From Cannabis sativa (Eukaryota > Streptophyta > Magnoliopsida > Rosales > Cannabaceae), in NCBI RefSeq assembly GCF_029168945.1, contig NC_083605.1, forward strand, positions 36,655,280 through 36,719,279: a stretch of 64,000 nucleotides of DNA, read 5' to 3'. Numbering within the stretch: position 1 is the first letter of the stretch; each line of letters starts with the position of its first letter. Below are positions 22,982-33,311 of this stretch, in pieces. The translations under genes were made by a program, and so were the position numbers. The notes under the pieces were generated by a model. That model was not told the DNA's origin and did no database searches. It was given only the letters and a program-made list of their open reading frames with translations.

Positions 22982-24370
22982 ATTATCTCTAGAACAAAAT
23001 GTAAAAACGTTGAATATAAATATAAAAACTTAAGAATTGAATACAGAAGCTTGATAGTATAATCACATAATTCTAAAAATAATAAAACTAAAACACGTAT
23101 TGAAAGAATGAAACTGAATGGGTTTCAAGTATAATTACAAACGATACTATAGTAAATTATTTAAAAGTGAACTGGAACAACCATCTCAACTCCCATTATT
23201 TAAAAGAAAGTGAAGTGGAACAACTATCTCAACTCTCATTTTAACAAGAGTATTTTGAAATTCACCTTTTCAAATCTTCCCTCTCAGCATCTAAATCAGT
23301 AAAAAATATTCTCTGCTATCATTGCCAAATCATTCTCATTTTTTTAGAAAAAGCTTAATAATTTTCCCCTCCAAGATTGCTGCAATAATAGGATTATCTG
23401 TAGACCAAACATAATGTTATATTATATACTCTATCTATTCATCAATGTTTGGAGAAACAAACAATAAATAGTTTCAACAAAATATATAAATGCATCATCA
23501 AAAATCAAAATACTATCTTTAATTAATCAAAAAAATATAACCAAAATCAAAATACATTCATCATTACCCAAAAAAAAATACATTCATCATCACCGGCCAT
23601 TAATTTAAATAGCCTCAGCCTTAGTAACGACTCCCACCACCATCACAAATTTATACATAGTTAAGCAAATTATTATGTCATAAAATTACAAAAAGTAATA
23701 TGAAATTACAAAATTTGTGATAAAACATATTTAATAATCCATATTCGAAACCAATATTTAATTTGAAAGATAACAATCACAAATAAAAAAAGGAAGGATT
23801 ACTCTGATTTTGCATAACTTATCCTTCATACATGATTTTTTTTTTCTGTTCAGATTTATTATTTGTTTTGTTCATCAACAAAAATTTATACAATACACAA
23901 ATAAAAAATGTTCTTAGATTTATACTCAAACTTAAACTGATATCTAGAGCTAAAAGTACTCAAACCTAATTTAATTTGTGCAATGTCATTTATCAATAAT
24001 TCAGAACCAAGATCCTTCTGAATTACTGAATTAGATCCTTAAGTACCGTTGTCCCCTCCAAATAGCTTACCAAGGAGAACTTCTAGCCAATACCAAAACC
24101 AACACAACCTGCAGTTTGATTGCACTTAACTATTTGATTATTCAAAATTGAAGCATATACATATACTTGTAGATGTATCACAATTTAATTACTAAACTGA
24201 AGTGGAAAACAAAAGTACATAGAATTTATAACCTTAATCATGCATATTAAATCAAACAATTTAATTTGTGATAAGATAGGCAGACATAGTTAATCAACCT
24301 TGAAATTTCACTTGATTACTGTTAATTTAAGAGATCAACCTGCTATACTACATAAGGTATATAACCTGCC
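22982..24370. other. Intergenic AT-rich sequence, no recognised gene
   Basis: Mostly low-complexity A/T with no convincing coding frame. The only exon-like item is a possible minus-strand terminal exon at 24067-24108 after a ctgcag acceptor-like site, too short to support on its own. Confidence 0.5.
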
Positions 24371-24780
24371 TCAATATTGCAAGTGTGTGTAGCTGTTTCT
24401 ACATATAACCACAGCAGAAATCTCTATTCCTAATATCGATCTCACAAATATATTCGAATTGGGCAAAGATTGTTCATGTATTAAATTCAGCCATGGAAAT
24501 ACCTGCAATTGACGATCAACCTGATCAGTACTCATGTTATGGCCATGAGTATTAAAATTCAAAGATGAAAAGAAGGGCACAAAAAATGCGTCAGCCATTT
24601 CAGATCCAGTACTCAACGCTATGTTGCCTCTTCAAACCAAACGGGAGTTCACAGGCCACGGCGGCCATGATGTTGAGGTCGATCGAGTGAGGCCAAAAGG
24701 TTAACATTCTTTTGCTCTAGCCCAAGTCGCAGAAGGCACCCAAGTTCCAGAGGAAGGAGAAGACTAATTCAGCAAGAAAA
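24371..24780 (-). other. Conserved block of the duplication units (exon-like), copy 1
   Basis: About 400 bp of balanced base composition that recurs at 29838-30230 and 59311-59700 with very few differences by eye, including between unit 1 and units 2/3, whose neighbouring gene copies are visibly more diverged. On the minus strand it carries an 81-codon frame ([16 protein letters not shown]...) and, after DQVDRQLQ, a good splice-donor match CAG|GTATTT. I do not recognise the product. It could be an exon of a minus-strand gene, a regulatory block or a transposon piece. Confidence 0.5.
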
Positions 24781-24901
24781 ATTAAAATAAAGATATATTT
24801 ATGAAAATAAAGGTTTTTTTTTTTTCAAACGAAAAACAAAGGTTTATAGGAGTAAAAATTTTAAAATGAAAACGTAAAAATTGGAAAAGGTAAAAATTTG
24901 T

Positions 24902-24994
24902 AGCGAAACGGGAGAGAAGGTTGGATTTACCCACTGCTGAGTCTCCGATCAAGACTATCTTGAACAAGTACTCTTCTCCTTGTTCTTCCGCCAT
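24902..24994 (-). pseudogene. RabA-type small GTPase, first exon only
   Basis: Thirty-one codons from [23 protein letters not shown] then [11 protein letters not shown]. This is the N-terminus and P-loop (GDSAVGKS, nucleotide phosphate binding) of plant RabA (Rab11-class) GTPases, which regulate post-Golgi and endosomal trafficking. After SRFA the family consensus (RNEF...) stops and AT-rich sequence follows. No switch regions or other exons were found on the minus strand, so this is an orphan exon or the remnant of a gene cut by rearrangement. It faces the MDNQPF gene head to head, with 384 bp between the two ATGs. The exon is absent from units 2 and 3, where the sequence joins across it. 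Confidence 0.8.
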
Positions 24995-25002
24995 TGTTGA
25001 TT

Positions 25003-25037
25003 AGATATATATATATATATATATAAATATATATATA
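25003..25037. repeat. (TA)n microsatellite
   Basis: Interrupted TA dinucleotide run just upstream (minus strand) of the RabA exon ATG. May include its former TATA region. Confidence 0.8.
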
Positions 25038-25084
25038 AGACTTTTTCTTGATGTCTTATATATTATGTTCTGAGAGAGAACCCA

Positions 25085-25112
25085 GAAGAAGAAGAAGAAG
25101 AAGAAAGAAGAA
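25085..25112. repeat. (GAA)n microsatellite
   Basis: Seven GAA units followed by imperfect ones. On the minus strand this is a CTT-rich tract typical of plant 5' leaders, consistent with it once being the leader of the RabA gene. Confidence 0.8.
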
Positions 25113-25310
25113 AGGTTTAGTTTAAGTGTGAGTTTTGGGGTTTAAGGAGATTTGTAGACACAATGCGTAATTGGCGGGGATGATTTTATTTTATTTTAAT
25201 CAGATTTATTATATAAATAAATAATATCTTTTTTTTTAATCAAAAGTATCGAGATTATAATATAGAATTGGAATAATCATATTCCTAATGAAATTAGAAT
25301 TAATATTGCC

Positions 25311-25322
25311 CTATATATATAT
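25311..25322 (+). promoter_or_regulatory. TATA-like box of MDNQPF gene copy 1
   Basis: CTATATATATAT in the context attgccctatatatatatgtacc, about 60 bp before the ATG at 25379. The equivalent box is conserved in copies 2 and 3. Confidence 0.5.
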
Positions 25323-25378
25323 GTACCACCTATCTAATTAAGAAACCTATATTACGAGAAAACACACACTTACTAAAT

Positions 25379-26086
25379 ATGGATAATCAACCATTTTCTC
25401 AAGTTTTTATTTACGGAAGATTTAATACTGATTTTGAAGAAAATGATCCACCATCGTCACCATTAATGAGGGTGGAGTTGAAAGTGATCCAAATGTACTA
25501 TTCAGATACCGATCACAGCGACACCTTTATTTTATACAACTCTACTCACCGATTCCAATACCAAATTGATCACCTATTTCAAGAGACCTCACCGCCCATC
25601 AACACACTCATTATCTCCATGTTTTCAGGCGTACCAATCCCCTTCCCCTTGGTTAACATGTACTGGAGCAACCCCAACCTTCCTAACATGTCCCAGTTAA
25701 AGATGGCGGTAAGCTTCTACACCATGGTCACCATGGTCTCGTTGCCCCTCATCAGTACTCTCCTTCACACACACCACCCTCGTCACCGTCGTCATCTCTC
25801 TATGACCTTGACCGTGGACAACAGGATTATGATTCCTGAGAACGCTTTGCTTGATCTACGTATCGCTTCCGCATGGGAACAAGTACTTAATCGTTTAAGG
25901 CTTGCCTCTCTCCCCACTGATCCTGAATTACATCAACCACCATCTTCGTCCACAAGTAATAATGATCAAGTGCTTGATAATGATCATGAGAAGGAGGAGG
26001 AAGAGCATGGTGATGATAATGATAATCAAGTGTTGAATCATGTTGACCAGAAGGAGGATGAGCATGATGATGAGGATGAGGATTGA
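25379..26086 (+). CDS. Unrecognised MDNQPF-family protein, copy 1 (235 aa)
   Basis: Uninterrupted single-exon frame starting MDNQPFSQVFIYGRF. Features in order: an N-terminal block with MRVELKVIQMYYSDTDHSDT (about residues 30-50), a central mixed hydrophobic region (INTLIISMFSG, PIPFPLVNMYW, QLKMAVSFYTMV), a basic patch HPRHRRH followed by LSMTLTVDNRIMIP, a helix-like LDLRIASAWEQVLNRL, then a strongly acidic Asp/Glu/His tail ending DDEDED. No signal peptide or clear membrane segment. I do not recognise the family. The layout (VRVEL..YY then an MTLTL strand then an AxAWE helix) loosely recalls the N-terminal half of some plant RING-H2 E3 ligases, but no RING cysteines are present; weak inference only. 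Two further copies in this window retain open frames. Confidence 0.65.
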   Translation: MDNQPFSQVFIYGRFNTDFEENDPPSSPLMRVELKVIQMYYSDTDHSDTFILYNSTHRFQYQIDHLFQETSPPINTLIISMFSGVPIPFPLVNMYWSNPNLPNMSQLKMAVSFYTMVTMVSLPLISTLLHTHHPRHRRHLSMTLTVDNRIMIPENALLDLRIASAWEQVLNRLRLASLPTDPELHQPPSSSTSNNDQVLDNDHEKEEEEHGDDNDNQVLNHVDQKEDEHDDEDED

Positions 26087-26454
26087 TTCAATCAAATAAT
26101 AAAAGGGCTATAACCTTCTAGTGTGGTAGTATGTAATTACTATTGTAACTTATTTTACATCTTATATATTAATTAGCAACTTAAAATATGAATACAACTT
26201 AATAAATGACTCATTCCCTTCAGTACTTTAATTTTTGAATTTTTTATTTACCTATCAATAAGTACTTAACCCGACCCAAATCTTATTTCTTAAAATATAT
26301 ATATGTAATTACATTATGTTCATTTATTTCTTTTATACAGAATCTCAGTTTTAAGTTAATTATTTATTTAATTAAAAGAATAGAATAATTAGTTTTGATC
26401 AATAGTTAAGATTTATCAATCTTACTCAAAATCTAATTCAGGTCAATTTTTAAA
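26087..26454. other. Gene-distal sequence of unit 1
   Basis: AT-rich region after the stop with an AATAAAA-type signal near 26096. It becomes homologous to 45620-45739 and 63720-63842 from about 26330, ending at the tttttaaa target site (26447-26454). Confidence 0.5.
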
Positions 26455-28302
26455 GGGCAATTTACACTAATGTATACATTATATAATTTTATTATAATAT
26501 ATGTGCATAATAATTTATTTTCATATAATCATACATTTTATCTATTATGAAGAAAATTATTTTCAATTTATTATACAATATAATATATAAATAGTAAGTA
26601 TTTGATTATTTGATTTATTATAACTCATTATTATAGTTATTGAATGATGATATATTAATAATTATATATTTTTTATATAATTTTAAATAATTTTAAAAAT
26701 CAACCATTATTACAAATATTGAAAATTTGTATTTAGATTAAATCACTATTTAATTCTTTCCTATAAAACTATTATCCAAATACAATATACTCAAATTTTA
26801 AACATTTATGTTTATAAAAATTATAATAAGAAGATTAGTTTTTTTTTTTATTTATTTACAAGTGTTTTTTTTATTTTATTATTTGTGCTATAAATGTATG
26901 CAATTTTTCTTTATATTTTGTTGATATATTATCACATTTTTAATTATTGTAAAATATATGATTCTCAATATTAATTTTTTTCATAAATAATTTTGTGTCC
27001 ATTAGGTAAATTATATGCATATATACTTATCTACAATTTATATTTTAATTTTTCTAATTAAATAATGTTTGAAGTTTATAAAGTTATGTTTGTTTATTTA
27101 TTTTTTGATGTAAGAATTGTTTTTTAATAGATAAATTCGTTCACTAACTCATTAGAAAATAATCAACATATTGAAACAATAGAAAACAAATATATTTATT
27201 TTAGTATAGTAGAAATATTACCTATGTCTATTTTTATGTTTACAATTATAATAAACATACCAATAATATAAAATATTTTGTATCTATATATGTGTTTATT
27301 TTATATTCTATTAATTAAACATATTAATTTAATAAACAAAATAATAATATTCACATAGGTTTATTATATCACTCTATGTGTGTCATGTTTATTTTTTAAT
27401 AATTTTTTAGAAAATAAATAATATACATAAAAAAATTGTTTGTCTTTTTTTTTTTTGTTTATTGTGTCCTGTTTATTTTTTCCAAATAAATAATGTTTGG
27501 AGTTTATAAAGTTATGTTTATTTATTTATTTTTTGATGTAAGAATTGTATTTCAATAGAAAATTCATTAACTAACTCATTAGAAAATAATGAATATAAAG
27601 AAACAATAGAAAGAAAATATATTTATTTTAGTATAGTATAAATTGGCTATGTCTATTTTTATATTTACAATTATAATAAACATACTAATAATATAAAATA
27701 CTTTGTATATATATGTTTATTTTGTTTTTTATTTATTAAACATACTAATTTAATAAACAAAATAATAATATTCACATATGTTTATTATATCACTCTATGT
27801 GTATCATGTTTATTTTTAAAAATTTTAAACATTGATTTATATTTATATACATTAATGTTTATAATTTTTATATTGTATTTTATTGAAAAAAAAACTTATT
27901 AAATTATAATAATTCATACTAAAATAGATAATAAACATTTATTCTTTTAAAAAATAAATATTTAATTTGTTTATTTTTATAAAACTATTTATTATTTATT
28001 TAATTAATTTTACGGAATTATTTATTTTGAATTTTAATAAACATATTTTATTATTAATAATTTTTAAAATATTAATATAATAAACATAAGGATAAGATAT
28101 TATAAAATAATATTACAAACATTAATTACATTAATCTATTTATGGTAATTAGTTTAATTATTAATGATTTATATTATTTAATGATTAAAATGTATGGTTT
28201 TATGTAATAAGTTTTCAAAATGTATAAATTTTTCAAATTATTTTTTTTTTGCACATTTTTTGTAATTATTTTGTTTTTGTTGTACATTTATGAAAAAGCC
28301 CG
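26455..28302. mobile_element. Non-autonomous DNA element with 8-bp target duplication
   Basis: 1848 bp of extremely AT-rich sequence beginning GGGCAATTTAC and ending AAAAAGCCCG, flanked by tttttaaa on both sides (26447-26454 and 28303-28310). Units 2 and 3 have the site unoccupied with a single tttttaaa (45732-45739, 63835-63842). The GGGC.../...GCCC termini and 8-bp duplication suggest a hAT- or Mutator-type non-autonomous element. There is no transposase frame. Confidence 0.75.
27061..27916. repeat. Internal tandem duplication, period about 428 bp
   Basis: The sequence from 'aataatgtttgaagtttataaagttatg' onward (27061) repeats at 27489, with matching landmarks throughout (dtg-taagaattg, 'ctaactcattagaaaataat', 'tatgtctatttttat', 'ttattatatcactctatgtg'). 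Two copies, moderately diverged, inside the 26455-28302 element. Confidence 0.75.
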
Positions 28303-28379
28303 TTTTTAAATTCTTATTATAACCATGTAATTAAATAAAATATTATTATTAATTAATTATATAATATAAATATAATATA

Positions 28380-28756
28380 GGGTAAATAGTGGCATAAGTA
28401 CCCAAAATTTTAAATTTGCAAGCATCATAAACTCAATGTTTATTTTTAGCAGCAAAGTACCCCATTTTTTTAAAACTGTAATTTTCTTCTAGTTTCGTCA
28501 GTACTGATTTTTGTTTTGAATTTATTAAAAAAAATATTTGGAAGTAACTGATACTACATGTTTCTATCTAGACCCAATGATATAGATTTCGGGTCTTATA
28601 TGTGCACTATTTAAGATAATAACAGAGTCAGTACTAGCAAAATTAGAGAAAAATTATAGTTTTACAAACATTAGGTACTTATACCACTAAAAATAAATAT
28701 AGAATTTATGCCGCTTACAAACTTAAAACTTTTAGTACTTATATCGCTATTTACCC
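28380..28756. mobile_element. MITE, copy 1
   Basis: 377 bp with terminal inverted repeats of about 45 bp (GGGTAAATAGTGGCATAAGT ... inverse at the other end, TATCGCTATTTACCC). No coding sequence. Orthologous copies at 45809-46182 and from 63912 share the same flanks (aatataaatataatata), so it inserted before the duplication. The target duplication cannot be resolved because the flanks are TA-rich. Confidence 0.75.
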
Positions 28757-29097
28757 TATATATTATAAAATATTTATGAATGAATATCTTATATTTTCTT
28801 ATTAATTCATACACTTATATTATACCAGGCGAAGTATGCTTAGTCATATGTATTCAATTTTATTTAACAAGTGATAAAATATGCATATTTTTTTTATTTT
28901 TTATTTTTACATTCAAATAGTCATTCTAACATGCTTAGAAATGTTTCAACAGTAAAAGAAAAATCAATAAATTTAGTATGTCTGTTGAGCCTTTCTCTCT
29001 GAATATTTTTTGAACTCAGGAACCACTTCCTGCACCACAATTCTTCAACTGTAATAGAAACATCACACCAAATTGAATAGTCAAAACTATCATTAAG

Positions 29098-29205
29098 CAC
29101 AGCCCAAGTCGATCGAGTGAGGCCAAAAGGTTAACATTCTTTTGATTATGTTGTGGAAGCCACAGCCCAAGTCGCAGAAGGCACCCAAGTTCCAGAGAAA
29201 GGGGA
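29098..29205 (-). repeat. Extra partial copy of the conserved block
   Basis: 'cagcccaagtcg' + 'atcgagtgaggccaaaagg' + 'cccaagtcgcagaaggcac' reproduces, in rearranged and partly repeated form, bases found at 24675-24760 and 30140-30215. Only unit 2 shows it, so it is a small local duplication within the unit. Confidence 0.6.
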
Positions 29206-29730
29206 AGAAATAAAGAAACAATATCCTTTCTACCCGCTCCATAAGATTACGAACGACTAATTAAGGCTAGGGGAGGCGGTAAACCATGAGCTGAAATATG
29301 TGTTCCAAAAAGCCCAGCTCTAGTTCCTGTTGCTACACTACTACTTCCACATTGGGATGAAAGAGATGAATTCAAAGTTGGTTACACATTTAAATGATTC
29401 TCACTGGTTTTGCATTGACTTAAATCACACATCAGAAAACATTATAGGCCACTAAAACTCTAAAGTAGCCATTCGATACTCCTAGACATTGTCTATTTCT
29501 CAAAGAAAAAAGTATACCATTACAGTACTTAATGAACATGCTAAGGATATAGTGCATGGAGGATAAACCTCTCTCCTACTAAAGAATGGTGTGTCAATAT
29601 GACTAAAAATTTTAGCTAGCAATAACAACTCAGTAACCCCATAAGTTGAGACAAAATCGAAAATCAAATAAGTTAACACAATGACAAGAATCAATATCTT
29701 CCGACTACTTTAACCCCATAATATAATTTA
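29204..29730 (-). other. Exon-like segment shared by units 2 and 3
   Basis: Almost identical to 58226-58750. On the minus strand it reads NSSLSSQCGSSSVATGTRAG followed by LFGTHISAHGLPPPPAL, a Ser/Gly-rich stretch that looks like part of a plant regulatory protein but that I cannot assign. It is followed by a 64-70 codon minus-strand frame of hydrophobic character (MILVIVLTYLIF...). No start, stop or splice model could be built, so this is probably the remnant of a gene captured in the ancestral unit. Confidence 0.35.
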
Positions 29731-29837
29731 TTACAACTTTATGTTTTATTATTCCCAAATTTCATAGTGTACCAAGAGAAAAACCACAAAGTTATACCAA
29801 AATATCAACTGAAACTGCCAATCCTATTCTTTCAATC

Positions 29838-30230
29838 TCAATATTGCAAGTGTGTGTAGCTGTTTCTACATATAACCACAGCAGAAATCTCTATTCCTAA
29901 TATCGATCTCACAAATATATTCGAATTGGGCAAAGATTGTTCATGTATTAAATTCAGCCATGGAAATACCTGCAATTGACGATCAACCCAATCAGTTTGG
30001 AGCCATGAGTATTAAAACTCAAAGATGAAAAGAAGGGCACAAAAAATGCGTCAGCCATTTCAGATCCAGTACTCAACGCTATGTTGCCTCTTCAAACCAA
30101 ACGGGAGTTCACAGGCCACGACGGCCATGATGTTGAGGTCGATCGAGTGAGGCCAAAAGGTTAACATTCTTTTGCTCTAGCCCAAGTCGCAGAAGGCACC
30201 CAAGTTCCAGAGGAAGGAGAATACTAATTC
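29838..30230 (-). other. Conserved block of the duplication units, copy 2
   Basis: Same block as 24371-24780 and 59311-59700. It differs from copy 1 mainly around the DQVDRQ segment (30000). The following RabA exon is missing here: the sequence passes from 'gaaaaataaaggttgg' straight to the AT-rich region before the MDNQPF gene. Confidence 0.55.
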
Positions 30231-30457
30231 AACAAGAAAAATTAAAATAAAGATATATTTATGAAAATAAAGGTTTTTTTTTTTTCAAACGAAAAATAAA
30301 GGTTGGAAAAGTTTGGTAATTTCCCTAAATGTTTTTAGCCATCAGATTTATTATATAAATAAATAATATCTTTTTTTTTTTTTTATCAAAGGTATCCAGA
30401 TTATAATATAGAATTGGAATAATCATATTCCTAATGAAATTAGAATTAATATTGCCC

Positions 30458-30465
30458 TATATATG
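30458..30465 (+). promoter_or_regulatory. TATA-like box of MDNQPF gene copy 2
   Basis: CTATATAT in attgccctatatatgtacc, about 65 bp before the ATG at 30527 and conserved in copies 1 and 3. Its position inside the longer possible frame from 30434 is the reason for choosing the downstream start. Confidence 0.5.
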
Positions 30466-30526
30466 TACCGGCTATCTAATTAAGAAATTTATATTAAGAG
30501 ATAACACACACGTACTCATAGTAAAT

Positions 30527-31231
30527 ATGGATAATCAACCATTCTCCCAAGTTTTTATTTACCCAAGATTTAATAGTGGTTTTGAAGAAAATGATCCACC
30601 ATCATCACCATTAATGAGGGTGGAGTTAAAAGTGATCCAAATGTACTATTCAGATACCGATCATAGCGACACCTTCATCTCATACAACTCCACTCACCAA
30701 TTCCAATACCAAATTGATCACCTATTCCAAGAGACCTCACCATCCATCAACACACTCATTACCTCCATGTTTTCAGGCGAACTGATCCCCTTCCCCTTGG
30801 TTAACATGTACTGGAGCAACCCCAACCTTCCTAACATGTCCCAGTTAAAGATGGCGGTAAGCTTCCACAGAATGGTCAACATGGTCTCGTTGCCCCTCAC
30901 CCTCGTCAATACTCTCCTTCACGTACACCGCCCTCGTCACCGTCGTCATGTCTCTATCACCTTGACTCTGGACAACAGGATAATGATCCCTAACAACGTT
31001 TTGCTTGATCTACGTATCGCTCAGGCTTGGGAAAAAGTACTTAATCGTTTAACGCTTGTTACCGCCTCTCTCCCCGCTCAGGCTGATCCTGAAGTACATC
31101 ACCCACCATCTTCATCGACAAGTGTTGATAATGATGATCAAGTGTTGAATCACGTTGACCCGAAGGAGGATGAGCATGATGATGAGGATTGGTTTGATCA
31201 TGAATCACCTAGGCTATATGTGGTAGTATGA
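30527..31231 (+). CDS. Unrecognised MDNQPF-family protein, copy 2 (234 aa)
   Basis: Intact frame from MDNQPFSQVFIYPRF to a stop after RLYVVV. Start chosen at 30527 because copy 1 has no upstream extension and a TATA-like box lies between 30434 and 30527. It has the same layout as copy 1: MRVELKVIQMYYSDTDHSDT block, INTLITSMFSGELIPF, the basic RPRHRRH patch, VSITLTLDNRIMIP, LDLRIAQAWEKVLNRL and an acidic Asp/Glu-rich segment. Here the tail ends DWFDHESPRLYVVV instead of DDEDED. It differs from copy 3 at only two residues in this frame (Asn/Ser in LVNTLL, Leu/Pro in RLTLV). Function unknown; a loose resemblance to N-termini of RING-type E3 ligases is unproven. Confidence 0.65.
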   Translation: MDNQPFSQVFIYPRFNSGFEENDPPSSPLMRVELKVIQMYYSDTDHSDTFISYNSTHQFQYQIDHLFQETSPSINTLITSMFSGELIPFPLVNMYWSNPNLPNMSQLKMAVSFHRMVNMVSLPLTLVNTLLHVHRPRHRRHVSITLTLDNRIMIPNNVLLDLRIAQAWEKVLNRLTLVTASLPAQADPEVHHPPSSSTSVDNDDQVLNHVDPKEDEHDDEDWFDHESPRLYVVV

Positions 31232-32540
31232 ATACATGGAACGATCAAGATTGACAGTGTAGTATAACACTTTAGTGTAATTACTATTGAAACTTATTTT
31301 ACATCTTATTTAGTATATTAATTAGCAACTTAAAATGTGTTTTTAAAATGATTAAATAAACACATTAAAATTTAGGACTTTGCTTATATTGGAAACACAA
31401 CTAAATAAATGACTCATTCCCTTCAGTACTTTAATTTTTGAATTTTTTTATTTACGTATCACTAAGTACTCAACCCAACTCAAATCATATTTTCTTGATA
31501 TATATATATATATATGTAACTACTAGTAGAAAAAATAATACAATAAATAATTAAAGAAAAAATATTATTCATTATTGTTTGAGATTATTCAATTAATGTA
31601 AATAATATTGTTAATAATTAAAAGTAATATATGAACGTTTAAGAAATCTTGATAATCTAACTGTAATTTGTTCATAAGTTAATCCAAAAATAAACAAAAA
31701 ATCAATGTTCGAAAAATAAAGCATACACAATTTAAATTTGAGTTAAATAAAAAAGATATTAAAATTTAATCTCTAAATTGTTGATAGGTAAAGATAACAC
31801 ATGTCTAAAAGTTGTAAAAAAAAAATAAGGATACTCTTAATGGTTGAGTTTTAATTTTCTTTTACAAGACAACAGTGTAATATTTGTATTTTGCACTTTT
31901 CATTCTATCTTGATCTGTATATAATTGAATTATAAATTTCTCTGTGGATAATTTGTATATGATAGTGTCGACAAAATTATTATTTTTCATGTAAGATGGT
32001 AAGATATAGTGTAAATAATTAATTTAACAAATAAAATCTACTTATGATAATCAAGTACATTTATTTGATTTATTTAAAATTATATTTGTGCAGTAAAGTG
32101 TATTATTTGGGCAGCTGTACATGACAGTATTTTTTTCATGATATCTGCAAACTGTTAAAAATATAAAAAAATATTGTGTACATTTTTAAAAATTAAGGAA
32201 AACACGGTATACAATAAAGTAATCAAAGAAAAACTATTGTTTATTATGTTCGTAAAAGTAAATTATATAAATTTTTGTTACAATTATTTAGAAAATAAAA
32301 ATTAAACAAAAATTATAAATAAAATGAAATAAAGAGAGCTATAGCACTAATGCACGTGCCAACCTCACCTAGTAAGTCAAAAGAAAACTCCTTAGTTTTG
32401 ATATAAGCCTAATTTAAAATGCATCGTGCATTTAATCGCAATAAGTAGATATCACAATGTAATGTTTTGGTACGTTGTATTAAGTCGTAATGTATTATAT
32501 TGTATTATATTAAATTAGATTATATATCATATTTTCATAT
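31232..32540. other. AT-rich gene-distal sequence of unit 2
   Basis: Collinear and nearly identical with 60702-62037 of unit 3. It contains a short (TA)n at 31497-31516. No coding or RNA gene seen. Confidence 0.6.
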
Positions 32541-32703
32541 AATACTGAAAAACCGTGTTTTTGCAAATGTCAGTTGTATATACGAAAATATAAAAACTGT
32601 ACGCGTTTGCAGCAGCAGAAAGTAATTCTGCTACAGCAGAACTGAACAGGCAGAATATAAAATATTTGCAAAAAAATAAATAACTTGACACAAGAGATTT
32701 ATA

Positions 32704-32741
32704 CGTGGTATCAGTGTTCTCCCGAACACTCCTAGTCCACG
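32704..32741 (-). other. Ninth hairpin of LTR G, GGGA loop
   Basis: Minus strand: inner stem AGTGTTC / GAACACT closing a GGGA tetraloop (32713-32730), with a flanking 5-bp CGTGG / CCACG stem (32704-32708 with 32737-32741). Its stem bases differ from those of the array hairpins but the loop is the same. Confidence 0.75.
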
Positions 32742-32914
32742 GGGCCACGCCCAGAGAATGAAATCAATTAATAAAGTATCAAAATTACAAAGACAATTGA
32801 CTTAAACAAGTTTAGACTCCCTCTAAAGTATTGCCGCAATCCTTTGTAATCCACTTTATGAATCTGACTTCTTGAAACACCTTCAAGCCCGAACTCCCTT
32901 CGTCTTTGAAGTGT

Positions 32915-33126
32915 GAGTGCTTACTTCCTCCCGAAGTAAGGCTTCAACAAGTCTTCTCCCGAAGACCAAGTGCTTACTTCCTCCCGAAGTAAGGCTTCAA
33001 CAAGTCTTCTCCCGAAGACCAAGTGCTTACTTCCTCCCGAAGTAAGGCTTCAACAAGTCTTCTCCCGAAGACCAAGTGCTTACTTCCTCCCGAAGTAAGG
33101 CTTTATCAAGTCTTCTCCCGAAGACC
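32915..33126 (-). repeat. Tandem array, 4 x 53 bp, each unit with two hairpins
   Basis: Four consecutive 53-bp units (32915, 32968, 33021, 33074) that differ by only a few bases. In each unit the plus strand has CTTACTTC, CTCCC, GAAGTAAG (8-bp stem; first at 32920-32940) and GTCTTC, TCCC, GAAGAC (6-bp stem; first at 32951-32966). On the minus strand, the likely RNA strand, the loops read GGGAG and GGGA, the latter a GNRA-class tetraloop closed by C-G. Confidence 0.92.
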
Positions 33127-33311
33127 AATCTCTTGTTCAGTCAAGTAGTTCTTCACAACCTCTAGGATAGAGTAAGAACAGAAATAGAACAACTAGAACC
33201 TAGATGAACAACTAGGCTCTCACAAAACAAAGAAAGACTCTCTTCTCTCAAAAGATAAATGTAGAAAATGAATAATGGAAGAGGTAATTCGAATGGTTGC
33301 TCTCTAGGCTC

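Larger units (their letters stand above)
22080..28986. repeat. Segmental duplication unit 1
   Basis: First of three diverged copies of a genomic segment. Shared landmarks: gagcctttctctct at the left edge (22080; 28987 in unit 2), the conserved block at 24371-24780, the MDNQPF gene, the sequence 'ttttaagttaattatttattt' after the gene (26350; 45637; 63740) and the MITE (28380; 45809; 63912). Unit 1 lacks the lectin-kinase fragment. It uniquely has the PMT fragment, the RabA exon and the 26455-28302 element. It is the most diverged of the three. Confidence 0.8.

Noticed and set aside
24067..24108. Possible terminal exon on the minus strand after ctgcag (VVLVLVLARSSPW, stop)
   Set aside because: Could join in phase to the DQVDRQLQ donor at about 24500, but 13 codons without homology is too little to support it.
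30434..30526. Upstream in-frame ATG adding 31 codons to MDNQPF copy 2 (and 59904 for copy 3)
   Set aside because: Absent from copy 1, and the conserved TATA-like box lies inside it, so the ATG at 30527/59997 is preferred.
32527..32748. 73-codon minus-strand frame at the edge of solo LTR G
   Set aside because: It spans the LTR/target junction, so it arose by the insertion and cannot be a gene.
32915..33126. 53-bp array considered as a CRISPR or satellite array
   Set aside because: No unique spacers, only four units, contained within an LTR with defined ends.
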